DNA from: Gnetum montanum
Taxonomy: Eukaryota > Streptophyta > Gnetopsida > Gnetales > Gnetaceae
Length of the DNA stretch: 64,000 nt
Direction of reading: 5' to 3'
Assembly (NCBI GenBank): GCA_015680685.1
Contig: MNCI01017521.1
Coordinates: forward strand, 19,725-83,724
Shown here: in pieces, positions 1-12,641 of the stretch
Layout of the letters: each line of letters starts with the position of its first letter
Position numbering within the stretch: position 1 is the first letter of the stretch
The notes under the pieces: model-generated
Database searches by the model: none
Seen by the model: only the letters and a program-made list of their open reading frames with translations
Told to the model about the DNA's origin: nothing
Position numbers and translations under genes: made by a program

Positions 1-1400
1 ACTACACCAGAAAAGAAGAATTCATTAGGAAAATAATCAAAAATTGGATACTCATCCTCTTTGTTATCCCATCGCAACCAATCAGCAACTACGTTATCAG
101 TGCCTTTACGATAGATCATCATAAGATTGAACTCTTGTAAGATTACAAGACATCATATGATACAAGGGCTTACCATTGGCTTATTCATGAGGAACCTTAT
201 TGCACTATGATCTATCTATATATATACTTTATATCCCAATACATAGCGTCTAAACTTTTCTAGTGAAAATAATACAATCATTAATTCTTTCTCTATGGTA
301 GTGTAGTTAATTTGTGCACCAACGATACTTTTACTTGCATAGTGGATGTAATAAGGACACTTCTGGTCATCTAACTATGTAAGTACGGCTCCTAAGGCAT
401 AGTTGGATGCATCAGTCATGATATGGAATGGTTTGGACCAATTAAGAGCTTGTATAATGGGTATTTCTACTAGTTTTTGTTTCAGAGTTTGAAAAGCTAA
501 TTCGCATTCCCTAGTCCAATCAAAAGGTACACCTTTTTCATTAATTCCACCAATGGTTTGACAACCTTTGAAAAGTTCTCAATAAATCTCCTATAGTAGC
601 AAGTATGTCCAAGGAATGATCGAATATCTTTAATAGTTTACAGTTGATGGGTAATTCCTTGGATAACTTTGATTTTCTTGGGATCTACCTCTATTCCTGT
701 GTGTAAGATTTTGTGCCCTAGTACTACACCCTCTTGGACCATCAAATGGCTTTTCTACTAGTTGAGCCTCAAATTGGTTTCTACACATCTTTTTAACACT
801 TTCTTTAACTAGTCCAAGGCTTGATCAAAGTTTGTTCCATAGGTAGAGATATCATCCATAAAGACTTCTACACCATTTCCTATCTACTGTTGGAAGATGC
901 TTAGAACTAGTTGTTGAAATGTTGTAGGGGCATTACACAAGCCAAATGGCATCTGTTTGTATGCAAACATTCCCCAAGGACTAATGAAAGTAGTCTTGTC
1001 TTGGTTTTCTGGGGCTATTTATATTTGATTATATCTGCTATATCCATCCAGAAAACTATAGTAGTGATGCCCTGAGATGGCGTCTAAGACTTGGTCAACA
1101 AATGGCAACAGAAAGTGATCTTTGAATGTTGCAATATTCAATAGCCTGAAATCTATGAACACCCTCCATTTCCCTCCCTTTTTAGGCACAATAACTAAGG
1201 GGCTAACCCATTCACTATTAGCAATGGCGTATATGAACCAAGCCTTGAGAAGCTATTCAATTTCTTCCTTGACTACTTGCTTTAGCTTTGGATTCAAATG
1301 CCTCTATGGTTGTCTTCAAGGCTTCATGGAGGGGTCGGTGTAAATCCTATGTTGCAATATCCTAGGATCTATTCCAGTTAATTCAAGATATGACCAAGCG
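1..1400 (-). pseudogene. Reverse transcriptase-RNase H remnant of element E
   Basis: The minus-strand translation gives a Ty3/gypsy RT with several frame breaks. Visible blocks are WVSPLVIVPKK (near 1190-1220), FIDFRLLN, FLDGYSRYNQI, TTFISPWGMFAYKQMPFGLCNAP and the catalytic FMDD box near 845-870. It continues into RNase H: FDWTRECELAFQTLK near 510-530, then the DASNYALGAVL block near 390-420 and an IDHSAIRFL-like stretch near 100-150. Integrase would follow to the left of position 1. Known role of the family: copying the element RNA into cDNA inside virus-like particles. Numerous in-frame stops show that it is non-functional. Confidence 0.88.
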
Positions 1401-1729
1401 AAGGCTTTTGACCATCTATTGATTACCTTTAGTAGTTATTCTTTCTGTTGAGGAGCAAGCTTAGTGTTGATAATTACCAATTTTCTATTTTTAAGGAACA
1501 TGTATTCCATACCAATGGGAAATGGTTTTAGCTCGAGGGGCACCTACTTAAATTTCTCAAGGATTTCCAACTTCCCCTAGTTGACATTTTCAAGGTTAAG
1601 ACTTGGAAGTTAGTGATGGACTTGCTCCAATGCATCTATGCTATTGATGTAAGCGTAAGTCAAACCATCAATTGGTTCCATGCATATGAGTGAACTACTT
1701 TCTTGATTAGCTATTAGCCACTAGGTGCC

Positions 1730-2219
1730 TTCTTATTGTTTTGCTACTGCATAAAGGCATCTTTGTATGTTGATCACTTGTGTACACTGATTGCATGTAG
1801 GTAATGTTAAACTTTGCACAAACCATGATCTCTGCAGGCATTTACACCCTGTGTCATTGTATGCAATGCATGAAAATTTCTTGTTCTTGATCTTTCCAAA
1901 TGTATTTTCCTTTGATATTTCTAGGGAAAGATCATGGATTCCTAGGCATGTGTTGATGGTGCTTACCCATGCTCTTCCCATTATGATTGGGAAGTCCCCC
2001 TTACTATTGTTCATCTAAATCACTAGGAAGTTAGTTGGGTATGACCATCCACAAACAGTGGTAACAATGTCTTCCACTAGTCCCAATGGGACAATGATGG
2101 AATGGTTGGCCAAATCTAGACAAATGTTGCTCTTTTTCAATGGAGGAAGGTTCCAGGCCTTGTAAATTTCTTGAGAAATCAAACTGACACCAAAACCTAA
2201 ATCCAAAAGATCCTTGCAT
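1730..2219 (-). pseudogene. Aspartic protease remnant of element E
   Basis: The minus strand encodes a retropepsin-like segment: DLGFGVSLIS (2206 downward) corresponds to the usual D-(S/T/L)-G-A active-site loop followed by a stretch like NLPPLKKSNICLDLANHS and a GLVEDI turn. The next piece, beginning KGDFPIIMGRAW near 2000, matches the family's conserved ILGRPFL-like flap region. The protease sits between gag (3300-4861) and RT (below 1400), the normal Ty3/gypsy order. The two halves are separated by a stop near 2014, so this is a decayed domain. Confidence 0.75.
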
Positions 2220-3299
2220 GATTCATTTCTAGTGATTTGTAAGTATATTAGAGGGCTCCCAAGATCAAATAATTTCTTGGGAAGGTGACTAGCTTTGATT
2301 TAATCGATGATGGCATGTGCTAGCAGGACCGTATGTGTTGAGTTTGGTGATTGGGTTGAAGGGGGCTCCAAAGTTTTGATTGATACTAAGGTGTCTAAGG
2401 AATTAGCTGCTTGTGATTGCAAGGGCTTAGTTGGACTGTTGGTTCTAAAGAAAGGTCTTTTCTTCATGTGGTTGTTGGAACCAATAGTAGGTTGAGAGTT
2501 AACAACCCTTGTGGCATTATGTTGCTATGGCTAGATAGGGATTTCACCCTGCATAGTTGGAGCAGGTGGTAGTGGAGCTATTAGTGGAAGAGATGTGATC
2601 AGATGAGAAGGATGATATGCTTGTAGAATATCACCCCTAAAAGAGGGAGTCCCATAATACTTGTGGGCTTGGTAGTGAGGTTGAGGAGTGATGTGACCAG
2701 TAGAGTCATGTGGGGAGATTAAATGCTGCATATAATATCCATACAAGTCAAGTTGCTAGTAAGGATACAGCTACCTTGGTGGTGGCATTCCCCATGATTG
2801 TGGATGCTACCACTATTGATATTGCTCAATTGGTTGTGGTGGAGGTCGACTTGGATAATACATTAAGGGTTGGTGGAACTATCTTGGGTTACCTTAGGGG
2901 TAAGGTAACCTTCGAGGTGCTTGTTGTTTGTTTAATCATGGGTTGAGTGCATACACCCTAGACTCTTGTAAATGTGAGATTATAGGGCAACATCCCTTAG
3001 GATGGTCATATTAGCATATTTCACATCTACTATAATTGTTTATTTCCAACTCCACAACCTCTTCAATGATGAAAAATTTTTCCTTACCCTTGCTATGTGC
3101 ATGTTCAGCTTCTCTTCTTTTTCTTTTTTCACGATCACTACCTTGCTCTCTAGACTCTACTATTTTAAGAACATATTGAAATCTATTGTCTAGGAAATCC
3201 TACATTTGGTCTACATTTTTTGATACTTCTGATGTCAACTTTTGGATAGGAAATTTTTTCCTATTTACCATCTCTTCGAGTGGTGACTCTTCTTCATCC

Positions 3300-4861
3300 T
3301 CACAAAATCTTACTCCCCTCTTCTAAAGGGAAGGATCTTGGTTATACTCTTCCACACTTTCTCTCTTCCGTAGCTCACCTTCTTCCTTAGCAACTTGCTC
3401 CAATAGTCTTTGAATTTGATGGGACCTAAGCTTGGATAGTCTTCCTTAGGCATAAGTCCAAAATATTCTTCTAGTTTCATGCCTAAGCCCATCCACGAGA
3501 AGGCACAATTTATCCCTTTGCAAATAACCATGGCTAGGACAATGGTGTAACAATGCATAATATTGGCCCATAGTAGCATCCAAGGGTTCATGTCCTCCTT
3601 GTTTCCAACCTTGGATTTTCTTTCGCAAGTTAGATTCTTAGGAGTATGATTGGTACTTGTCATTAAATAGTTCTAACATAGTATTCCATCTACAAATGGA
3701 TTTAGGTTCTAAAGACTGGTACCAGCTTTTCTCTTCTTTAACTAGTGTCCGTGGGAAGAACTTAAGTTTTTTCCATTCGTTCTCTATATTTTGTAAGGCA
3801 CATGCATCATGGAATGCTTGTAAGTGATTCTAAGGATTAGCGTTGTATCCCCCTTCAAATCATGGGATATTGTTCATATTTAATCTCTTGTTCCTACTAT
3901 CTTTTTGGTGCCTTGTTGGAATTATAACAACCTTAGTTATGTCCAACATACTTCAAGTAGCGAGTAGGTGTTTATCATGATCATCTCGTCCATGGGATCG
4001 ATGATGCCTACGTTTTTCCTTACTATCCCTTCTTCTATGTCATGACTCTCTAGAGTGCCCTCATCCCCTTTCCTGGCTGTTTCATTTATGACTTCCACTT
4101 TACCTACCTTTATCCCAATGGTCTTTTTATTTATGACCACATTTGGATATTGAAGAAGAGGGTGAAGGAGATGATGAAGGCAAAGAAGAAGGAGAATCGT
4201 CACCATGACGGTGTCTACTATCTTCTCTTCTACAGTCTCAGCCCTGATCATGATTATGATTAGAATGTTCATGTTTATCATGAGTTCGTGTCCCTTTTTT
4301 GGACCCTTTGTGCCCATGGGCATTAGAACCTAGGTTATGAATAGTGGAATGAAGGTTCTGATACACAACCCCTTGGCCAAAGTCAAGGGGAGGAACATTG
4401 TTGTGTGGGTGACTGCCTAAGGTAGGTTCACCACCCTCATTTTTGCTTAAGACATGTGGGATATCCTAGGACCACTTATCCTTCAAAGACTTATGATGTA
4501 TCTCCTGTTGCAAGACCCTTTAACATTATGCCTTCGTGGAATGGTATTCTCTTGAGTCATGGTCTTGCACAACGTATTTTGCATGTAAGTGTGGCATGCC
4601 AATTCATGTGAGGGCATGAAGAAGCATGCTTGGGACTAAATAATCAGGAGGTAACACTATGTTACCTTCTAAGTCTCTCCAACACAGTTGTTCATCTTGA
4701 TGGAGAATAAAGGTGAAGTCTAGTATATACTCATTGGGATGAATATATACCACTCGAACTTGTTGAGGAACTGGCGGATCAACGTCATGTGTATTATGCC
4801 GCCAACTGTTTCCTATTTCAGACCTAGGTGGTGAGATGCTTTCGTACAAAGAAGGAGACAT
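3300..4861 (-). pseudogene. gag remnant of element E (Athila-type capsid)
   Basis: The frame begins at an ATG near 4861, about 117 bases inside the PBS, and is broken into several pieces. The capsid part near 3450-3620 reads EPLDATMGQYYALLHHCPSH followed by GYLQRDKLCLLVDGL; the same block occurs in element C's gag (59010-59150). After it comes a QLSKLRSHQIQ-like linker near 3400. A His/Ser/Arg-rich stretch lies at 3940-4320. It would form the structural particle protein. Frameshifts and stops make it non-functional. Shadow frames of the low-complexity stretch are not separate genes. Confidence 0.75.
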
Positions 4862-4978
4862 ACTTGTCTATTTAGTGTGCAATGTATTCTTGTTTATTAT
4901 TTTCTCAACCAACCGTAAGGGTTCTTTCCAATGATGTGAATGATTTTCTATGTTCTAGTTAGTGCACAAACAACTAAG

Positions 4979-4996
4979 TCCCCAGCAATGGTGCCA
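4979..4996 (-). other. Primer-binding site of element E (tRNA-Asp type)
   Basis: The minus strand reads TGGCACCATTGCTGGGGA, one base inside the LTR. It is complementary, with a few mismatches, to the 3' end of plant tRNA-Asp. Element C has the less mutated form at 59999-60016. Confidence 0.85.
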
Positions 4997-5747
4997 ATGA
5001 TGAGCAGTGAGGTACCCCTACACTCAACCATATAAATACAAGTGTTTCACCCACGATCTAGTCAAATTCCAAGGCCTATGTGCTTATGTGCCTTTGTGGA
5101 ACAAGGATGGGTTGGTTGATTGTTGTCTTCCCAAGCTTACCTGTATGTCACGATTGTATGGCTAAGTAAGCTTGATGCATATGATTTTTATAGCTTTTAT
5201 GTTTTTATGTCCTACACTAGTGGGGAAGGAGAGAGATAACTAAGTAACTAATTTAAATTAACTACTCATTAAACAAGTTCTAACTAATCCTAACACCAAC
5301 ATCTGTACCCACTTGTCGTACACATCCTGAACCAGTGCAACACTACTAGGATTACCAAATGCTAATCATTACTAGGTTACCAAGCATTACACACATGCTC
5401 GAAGTGTTCGTTCTTGTGTGTTTTAATGATTTGCTTAATTGATCAAAATAAATTGTTGTGCTAATAATAGAAATGTAAAGTGCATAAAATAAAATAAATG
5501 CATAAGAAAATAAAATAAAAGAAATGCGTAAGAAAATAAATCTCAAGTGCTGGAAGGATGAATCAAAGAGCTCATCTTTATTACCAACACAATGGTGTGC
5601 TCAGGTACATCAATGCTTGAATAAAGAACCATCCACACTCAGACCTCCTACTACAAGAACTTGAAAAATATTCTATCTTTCAAATAGACTACAAAAGTTT
5701 CACTACTTTTTTACTGAAAGAATTCTTCCAATTATGCACCTAGGCAT

Positions 5748-5758
5748 TGTATTTATAG
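5748..5758 (-). promoter_or_regulatory. TATA box in the U3 of element E's LTR
   Basis: The minus strand reads TCTATAAATAC. It lies at the same relative place as the TATA boxes in element C's LTRs and is followed downstream (lower coordinates) by the region expected to hold the R start. Confidence 0.6.
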
Positions 5759-5762
5759 ACTT

Positions 5763-5998
5763 GGGAGAAACTACTCTAACAATTAGAGTAACCACTCTAA
5801 TAATTAGAATAACTGCTAAAGTAACTGCTAGAGTAACCACTCTAATAATTAGAATAATTGCTAAAGTAACTACTATAGTAACCACTCTAATAATTAGAGT
5901 AACTACTAGAGTAACCACTCTAATAATTAGAATAACTGCTAGAGTAACCACTAGAGTAACTACTAGAGTAACCACTTAATAATTAGAGTAACTGCTCT
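5763..5998. repeat. Palindrome array upstream of the TATA box in element E's LTR
   Basis: Short units of the near-palindrome CTCTAATAATTAGAG alternate with GTAACTACTAGAG-type spacers for about 235 bp. Because the units are near-palindromic, open frames appear on both strands (5703-5975 minus and 5734-5979 plus). These are composition artefacts, not genes. The array sits immediately upstream of the minus-strand TATA box, where U3 enhancers would be. Confidence 0.85.
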
Positions 5999-6003
5999 CA
6001 TCA

Positions 6004-9000
6004 AACATGAAGCATTGGAATTTGACTATTAAGTCTCCATGATGTGTAAAAGAAAATAGAAGTTTTGATGTATAGATGTTTTCATCAAACACATAAGTAT
6101 TAGAAGTGTAAGATGACATCCTACATAAAAGTTGTCTTTTTAATGTAGAACATTGAAGTTTGGGCTACAACATGACACATCACATAGAAAATTGAGAAAT
6201 TTTACATATGAAACTAGCATAGCCAAAAGATGTTTTAACATTTGATTGAAGTTTTAACATGAGACGCTATTTTGATGCTAAAACCATTAATTGTCTGTTT
6301 CAGGGATGCTCTAGTGCCTAGGATCCTTGTAATTAGGCCTATGTACTTCTTCCTCGTAGATGAAAGTAGCATCCTCAAGAATAGATGTAGTTAATCTAGC
6401 CCAAGCCTCAACAAGACCCTATTTGATAATAATACACTGATGCCACTAAGACTTTGGGTAGCAAAGGGAGCTACAAAATTTCTAAAGTTTTGCATCCCCC
6501 ATTTCTATGTAGTGATCTAGACTAGGCTAAATGAAGAGGTAGTTCTACAAGCTCTCAAGACAATCTTTCCAAAGTTCTCTATTGAGCTTAGAGAGATCAT
6601 TTTAAAGCTATAGTCAAATATTGAGAAGCTATTCAAGGATGCCCTAGTTTATAGGACAAGTTTGAACAAGCTATGGGAATGATGAAGTATAAGCAATTTA
6701 GTGCCAATAGCACATTGCTATTACAAAATCAAACTTCTAGAGTAATGTCCAATACATCAAGCTTTCAAATTTTGATTAAGAGATAATGTAGAGATTTAGA
6801 AGTTAAATAAAGTTATTCTTTTATTTCCTAAAAGAACAAAATAAAACTATGTTGCATGGGTTCAATGTTTCAAATATGTAAAGTTCTAATCATTTGACAT
6901 TTTTAAAGAACTTATTACAAGATCTTTTTCAACATTAGAATTGGAGATATGAGGTGATGTCCCATCTCAACATGCATTATAAAGGATTGAGATTTCATAG
7001 GTTTTGAAACAAGTACAATAATTAGGAATGGCTTCCTCCACTATGGAATAAAATCTACGAAGAAAATGTAGAATGGCCAAAGGGGTCAAGGATCATCGTA
7101 AGGTTGAAGGGTAAGTTAAAGTTAATTGTTGTATAGTATTTTTATGTTTTTAAAGTTATAAGATGAAGATGAAGTTAGTTAACGGTGAGATATGCTTACT
7201 TGTATGTTAAACAAGCATTGATGACACCAAATTCATTGACATCATAGGAGTAGTAGAAGAGTTTAAAGTAAAATCAACTAGTGAAGTGCAAAACAATAAA
7301 GTGTGCCTTTTTAAATGGGAAAGATTCAAATATTTTAGCAATTTTAATATCATAAAAATTTTATAAGATTTAGGTTTAAAGCATCCCTACCCTAGCGTGG
7401 ACAAATGTGTTGGTTAAATAAATGGTTATTTAGTAGCAAAAGTAGTTTCTTTGGTATGTGTAGACTAGAAAAAGTGATCATCACTTACAATTCGACTACC
7501 CTAAGGTATTGTTTGGGATTCCAAGGCTAGAAAATAAAGATTGATAATTAGAAGCTAGATTTAGTAGTATTGATAGTTGTGAAGGAATGGGTGGAATCCA
7601 AGAAAAGGGACACCATCAATGTCCCAAAGGGACAAATGAAAACATAAAGAAACTATTCCCTTTACTTGTGGACTATTTTCCAATAACTTAGATTAGAAAT
7701 GGTAGCTAGCCCCCATGTAGTTGTATGGGCTATATGAGATAATGATCTAAAGAAAGTGTAGTTGACTGGGCATTAGTATTTGTTAAGAAATAATAGAGGA
7801 AATAGAGAACCTACCCTAGGAGGAAAAAAAATGAAAAGAGGAAGACAATGAGAAAGTACCTTAATTTTTGCTTTTATTATGGTCTACTAAAAGTCATGCC
7901 AATGTTGTTTGTCCAAGGAAGAGAGGAGCATGCTAACATTACTTTAGAAGTAGACTTCCACCTTTGATGATATATGCATACATCAAACTTTTCTTCAAGA
8001 CCCTGAAAGTTAAAGTCTCCTAGAAGCAATTAGAAGCATAAATAAGTAATATTTTATATGTTTTTGCACTAAGTATCATAGATGTAATGTAGTTTCTAAT
8101 TTTGATGCAATGTAGTTTATAAGTAAGAGAAAAATGATGCTTGCAAAGATTTGTTGAGATATAAGAGCATTAGACCATGAAGCAAAGAGGCTACATTCCA
8201 ACCTTTCTACCATGTTAAAAAGTCAAAAGAAAGGTATGAACTAGAAATAAAAATATTTCTTACATAGCCTTTTTTTTTGTAATAAGAATAGAAGAGCAAG
8301 GATGGATGAAGGAATAAACTTCTAAAATTGGAGGTTCCTCCTCCACCTCTAGTACATATCACTTCATCACTAAGAAAACTAGTTTTGAGTGACAAAGAGG
8401 TTTGCAAGTGGATCAACGACATGACTAGTTTAAAGCCTTCCATATCATATGATAAATGTAATTAACATTGCATGGAAATTTTAAATGCTAATTACACTAA
8501 CATTAAAAAGACTTAACCATTTTCTTTTCTTTGCCAAAAATGAAAAGAAAAATATGGGCTTGCATCAAGTACAAGAAAATAATGTTGAAAGAATAGCATA
8601 AAACATGGAAACAAAGTTGAAACTAATGTCTCTAAGAAAAGGGAAGTTAGGAATATTATTACCACAAAATTAAATTTATTATTAAAGGTAGAGAGTCTGA
8701 TGTTCCCTTGTTTGCCATGTAGAAATAAAGATTAAATTAGATAAGCATGAGGTTACATTCCAAGATTCACTAATAAATGTAGATTTAGTAGTGGAAAAGG
8801 TTACTATGAAACAAATAAGTGTTGCTCAACTATGCTAAGGATATGGGAGTATTGGCCATAGAGAAAACCAATACTAACACCATAATCCTAAATTCTTTCA
8901 AGTAAGCAAAAAAGCATAAATTGAAGCATGAGTGTCAAATAAAGATGTTGTCTAATCAAGTAGAGCTATTAGAAGTAGAAATAAGAGGCTACAAAATGAT

Positions 9001-10200
9001 TAGGAACCATCCTCCTTCCCATGCATATTGGAGAGGAAGGAATAAAAATGTAGAATTATAAAGAACACTATTGGAAAGAAAGAGATTAGCTCTAGCCATG
9101 ACTCATTTCATGAATAATCTTTAGAATTTTAAAATATCATGGAAGACCTAGGGTAGAAAGCATCAAACAAATAATCAGTAGTACAAAAGAGAGTATCATA
9201 GATTACTAAAAGAGAATAAAATTCTCTACATAGAAAAGGAAATGAGAAGTTAATTTATTAAACAAACTAAGTTGGAGGAATTACTTAAGTACATTACTAA
9301 CAATGTGGTGATCATCACACTAAAGGAGGAGCAAAGAGATCCCCAAGAGAAAGCTATGGTAGAAGGGGATGATGAATACATCACCCTAGAGGAGCTAAAG
9401 GCCTATGAAAAAGAGTGGACAAGAATTCTACCAACATTTCACACATCATACATAGCCAATTTTGGTTTAGAGAAGAGAGGATAACAAATATTAGAGATTT
9501 ATAGAGAGATGTAGGGTAAGCATTAAAAACTTTTGGTACTCATTTTATTTTATTTATTGATCTAATATAATAAAATAAAATAAACCTATTTTGCTTCATT
9601 TTTTTGTGTAAACCTAAGGGAAACCAACTAGAGATTAGCAAAAAAATTATACTCTGATGTAAGTTGATGAAGAAGCAAAGGAGGAAATTGCTAAAACCCA
9701 ATAAGGTTGTTGAGCATTCTTTTTGCATTATTTTCTAGATAAATTGTATCTAATGTAACATAATTATTTGTAAAACATAAAGTATGTTTAACATTGCAAT
9801 AAGATGTCATGTCAAAATTTATATCCTGCATCAATTATAAAAAATTTTAGGAAAATAAATAACATTTTCACATTATTTTGAGTTAGCCACCTTTATCTAA
9901 TTGATAGCTAAAAATTAATGTGATACATCAGAAATAGTAATAACTTGTTAACTTAATATCCTTGTAATAATAAGAGATTAAGAGAAAATTAAAGCAAAAG
10001 AAAGTAACATCAATTTTCTTCACTATTCATCATTGCCTAGTAATAGAAAGCAATGGAAAAATAGTCAAAAAAAATCCTCACAAGCATTAAAAGATGTCCA
10101 TCACTTAGTGACACAAAAGACATAGAAAAACATTAAGTATCTAAGGTTATCATATTTTCAATAAACTTTTAAGCAATTGAATAAGGAGAATAAGGGAAAT
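6004..10200. other. AT-rich decayed intergenic DNA
   Basis: No gene can be supported. Weak coding-like patches exist on the plus strand: around 6500-6680 (NEEVVLQALKTIFPKFSIEL-like), around 7870-7925 a frameshifted possible gag zinc knuckle (Cys, a lost Cys, Gly, His and Cys spaced as in CCHC), and an unrecognised 70-codon ORF at 9272-9484 rich in Glu and Lys. These are most simply ancient transposon remains. Confidence 0.5.
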
Positions 10201-10900
10201 CCTTTTTCCTAGGAGAGGATATGTCTAGTTCTCTAAAGCCTAAGTTAACCAACTTAACATTAGAAGTAGACTTGTTATCCAAGTTTATTAAATCTATAGT
10301 AACATCAAAATTCCTAGGATAAAAGGGGATTGTAAGCTTCCATATAGGTTCAAGCTTAATATTAGCTAGATATTCACTAAGTTGATAAGATTAGGTTTCT
10401 TGATCTATGCGAGAAATACTGGGGTTCTATTTATTTGGTAAGATAATTATCTCACACTTACAAACAAGGATGTGTATCTTCTAGTGTATAGGAGAGGATA
10501 CATCTTAGTGTTGAGCTAACCAAGGTCATCCTAGTATACCATTGACACTAGAACACTTATGTATCACCATGAAGGTAGCTTCATATTGTATAGTAGCACA
10601 TACCATAAAAAGTAATCTAATAAAATCTATAACCTCTACTCGTGTACCATTGAATGAAATAAGATTACTATAGGTTTTATTAAAAGCTACCTGATCATGA
10701 AGACTAGTATGCTTGATAATAGCCTATGTGATCATGTTTGATCTAGCACCATCATCAAAATGTATCAATGGAACTAAAGCTTCTAGAAACATCTTAATAG
10801 TGATGTAGAGTGGTAGTTAATATATATCCCCTATCTTCAAATTAGTTTTAATATCTTCACCATGGAAGTTCATTCTATCTAATCCATAGTAAGAAACTTA
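10200..10900 (-). pseudogene. Decayed Tat-like protease region, distant relative of elements A and B
   Basis: Minus-strand translation from about 10860 downward gives NFHGEDIKTNLKIGDIY, then LYITIKMFLEALVPLIHFDD and GARSNM. The DDGA box aligns with the VHVDDGAATN protease loop of elements A and B. Further on GILG-stop-PWLAQH and DVSSPIH match their GRPWLAQL and AVSSPIH blocks. Downstream (10200-10400) an ANIKLEPIWKLTIPFYPRNF stretch is also coding-like. Three stops are seen in the aligned part. No RT is recognisable to the left. Confidence 0.65.
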
Positions 10901-11467
10901 AAGAAAAGAAGATATGGCTTCCTTCCCAGTAGGGATGTCACCTGGACCCACAATTATTTTAAGAACATTATATAGTATAGCACGAAGTGCTTTTGAGGTT
11001 GCCGCAAAGTCAAACAATGATAAGTTAGTGCCTTTAGAATGAACAATGGTCATCATCTTCTATAAGACCTTATTGTCTATATGTTGAAATTCTTGTGAAG
11101 AAAGTGCTACTGTAACTAGCTGTATAAGATTAGATGAAGGAAGGAACCATACATTACAAAGTTATTACTAGTCCAAGTAAGAAGATAATAATCTATGATT
11201 AACACTTAATAATTTAGATACATCGGTAGCTTGAGGAATGCTAAATGGTTATGGAACAAGAGTAGACAGTAGAAAAGACTAAAAGAAAGGTATGGCAAGT
11301 TGGGATTAAGGAATAGAATGAGTACTCTTGAAAGGTGGAACAAAGGATTGAAAAATAGAATGAGAATTGCTGATATTATTAGGTGGAAGTAGTTGTTATA
11401 GTAAAATAGAGATTATGGGAAGGCTAAAAGGTTTGATACTAAGTGGAGAAAATCCATACATGATATT

Positions 11468-11960
11468 CTAAGTAGTTGAGATGATGATATTATAAATGTG
11501 ATGAGAGAGAAGGTTAATTTTACCAAGCTCCCTTACTAGTTGCTCTTCATCTATATCTATTAAGTAAATTTTAGACTTAAAAGCAACGCTTCCTCTCCTT
11601 CCTCTACGAGTGATGTATGGACCAAGAGGTTGATCCAAAATGTTCTTCATCCTAGCTTTTTTTATCTATAGGTAAATGTGTTCTTACATCTTCTCTTGCT
11701 CCATGATGAACTCTACTATCTCCTTAGCTTCCTCATTACCTAGTTCAATTGAATGATCTAGATTGAGAAGAAAGGGTGGTAGATCATTAGTACACATATT
11801 TTTCCATGAGCTTGACCAAATCAAATGTCAAAAGATAGCCTACCTTCCATTTGGCACAAGCTATTTTTTAGTTCTTTAGACTTAGTCCTCCTAAAAATCC
11901 TTGATTTCTCCTTAGATCCATAAACTTCTAGATCTTGAAGAAGCTTGAAATAGATGATGA
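11468..11960 (-). pseudogene. Possible gag remnant upstream of the decayed protease
   Basis: A 60-codon minus-strand ORF (11650-11468) containing GPYITRRGRRGSVAFKSKIY is preceded at higher coordinates by coding-like sequence (LPPFLLNLDHSIELGNEEAK). The position upstream of the protease remnant suggests gag, but no capsid or zinc-knuckle motif is recognisable, so the assignment rests on context. Confidence 0.35.
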
Positions 11961-11994
11961 TTTCATAGCTGAAAGTGACTAACTACACATGGTT

Positions 11995-12016
11995 NNNNNN
12001 NNNNNNNNNNNNNNNN
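11995..12016. other. Assembly gap (22 N)
   Basis: Run of N. The flanking sequence is AT-rich, with no feature that can be placed on either side through 12560. Confidence 0.99.
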
Positions 12017-12641
12017 AAAGTCTAGCACATGATGTTAGTGTATTGACATGATACATTCACAACACTTAGAAAATATGTAGAAGCAAAATGTAAGAATGTA
12101 ACTAGAGAGAAAATCCTATAAACAACATTTAATTTCACAAAGGTCCTCCTTCTAGCACCAAAAGGATATTGCACCAAAGATCATCATAATTCAAAATTTG
12201 ACACAACCTAATATGAAACTAAGCTAGGTAATCTTATGGCCACTAAATAGTTCAAGACAACTAATTTTTAAACTGATTTCTCTCAAACTGAAAGGGTACT
12301 TGCAAATCATTGGAAACTTTTGATAATTTGAGTCAAACATTTTTTTTGAATGTTAGTAGGTATTAATAAAAAAGAAAAACATGTGTGCATGGAATTGCTA
12401 AGAGAAATAAAAGGAAAAACATTCAAAAAATCTAGAAAATGCATATAACCTAAAGCAAAATGAAATAGTATGTTGTATAGCATGGAAAAAATAATCATAT
12501 GGTTGGTAATAAAAGCACTTAAAACTAACATGCAAAACAAAGTAGATCTATTTCATTAATGTGACATTTTTGACAAGGAAAATGCAAAAAATTAGATCTA
12601 AAGTAGATCTGGATGATACCAAAGGAGAATTGCGAGAAAAA

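Larger units (their letters stand above)
1..6003 (-). mobile_element. Element E: Athila-like Ty3/gypsy LTR retrotransposon (5' part, decayed)
   Basis: Read on the minus strand the order is LTR (6003-4998), primer-binding site, gag, protease, reverse transcriptase, RNase H; integrase and the 3' LTR lie beyond the left edge. The PBS matches the 3' end of plant tRNA-Asp, and the RT active site reads FMDD, both usual in the Athila lineage. The LTR ends and PBS closely resemble those of element C, so the two belong to one superfamily. Every reading frame is broken by stops or frameshifts, so the copy is dead. The five bases outside the LTR (AACAT at 6004-6008) would be the target duplication, but its partner is off the window. 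Confidence 0.88.
4998..6003 (-). repeat. 5' LTR of element E
   Basis: In plus orientation it starts TGATGAGCAGTGAGG and ends CTCATCA, the same termini as element C's LTRs (TGATGAGTGGCG ... GGTCTCATCA). Length is about 1006 bp. Internal landmarks are collinear with C: degenerate ACTAGG-TTACCAAGC-like repeats near 5335-5390, a CTTTATTACC/GAATAAAG block near 5575-5625, a TATA box at 5748-5758 and a palindrome array upstream of it on the minus strand. Confidence 0.88.

Noticed and set aside
5703-5979. Mirror-image Val/Thr/Ile-rich ORFs
   Set aside because: Caused by the near-palindromic CTCTAATAATTAGAG array.
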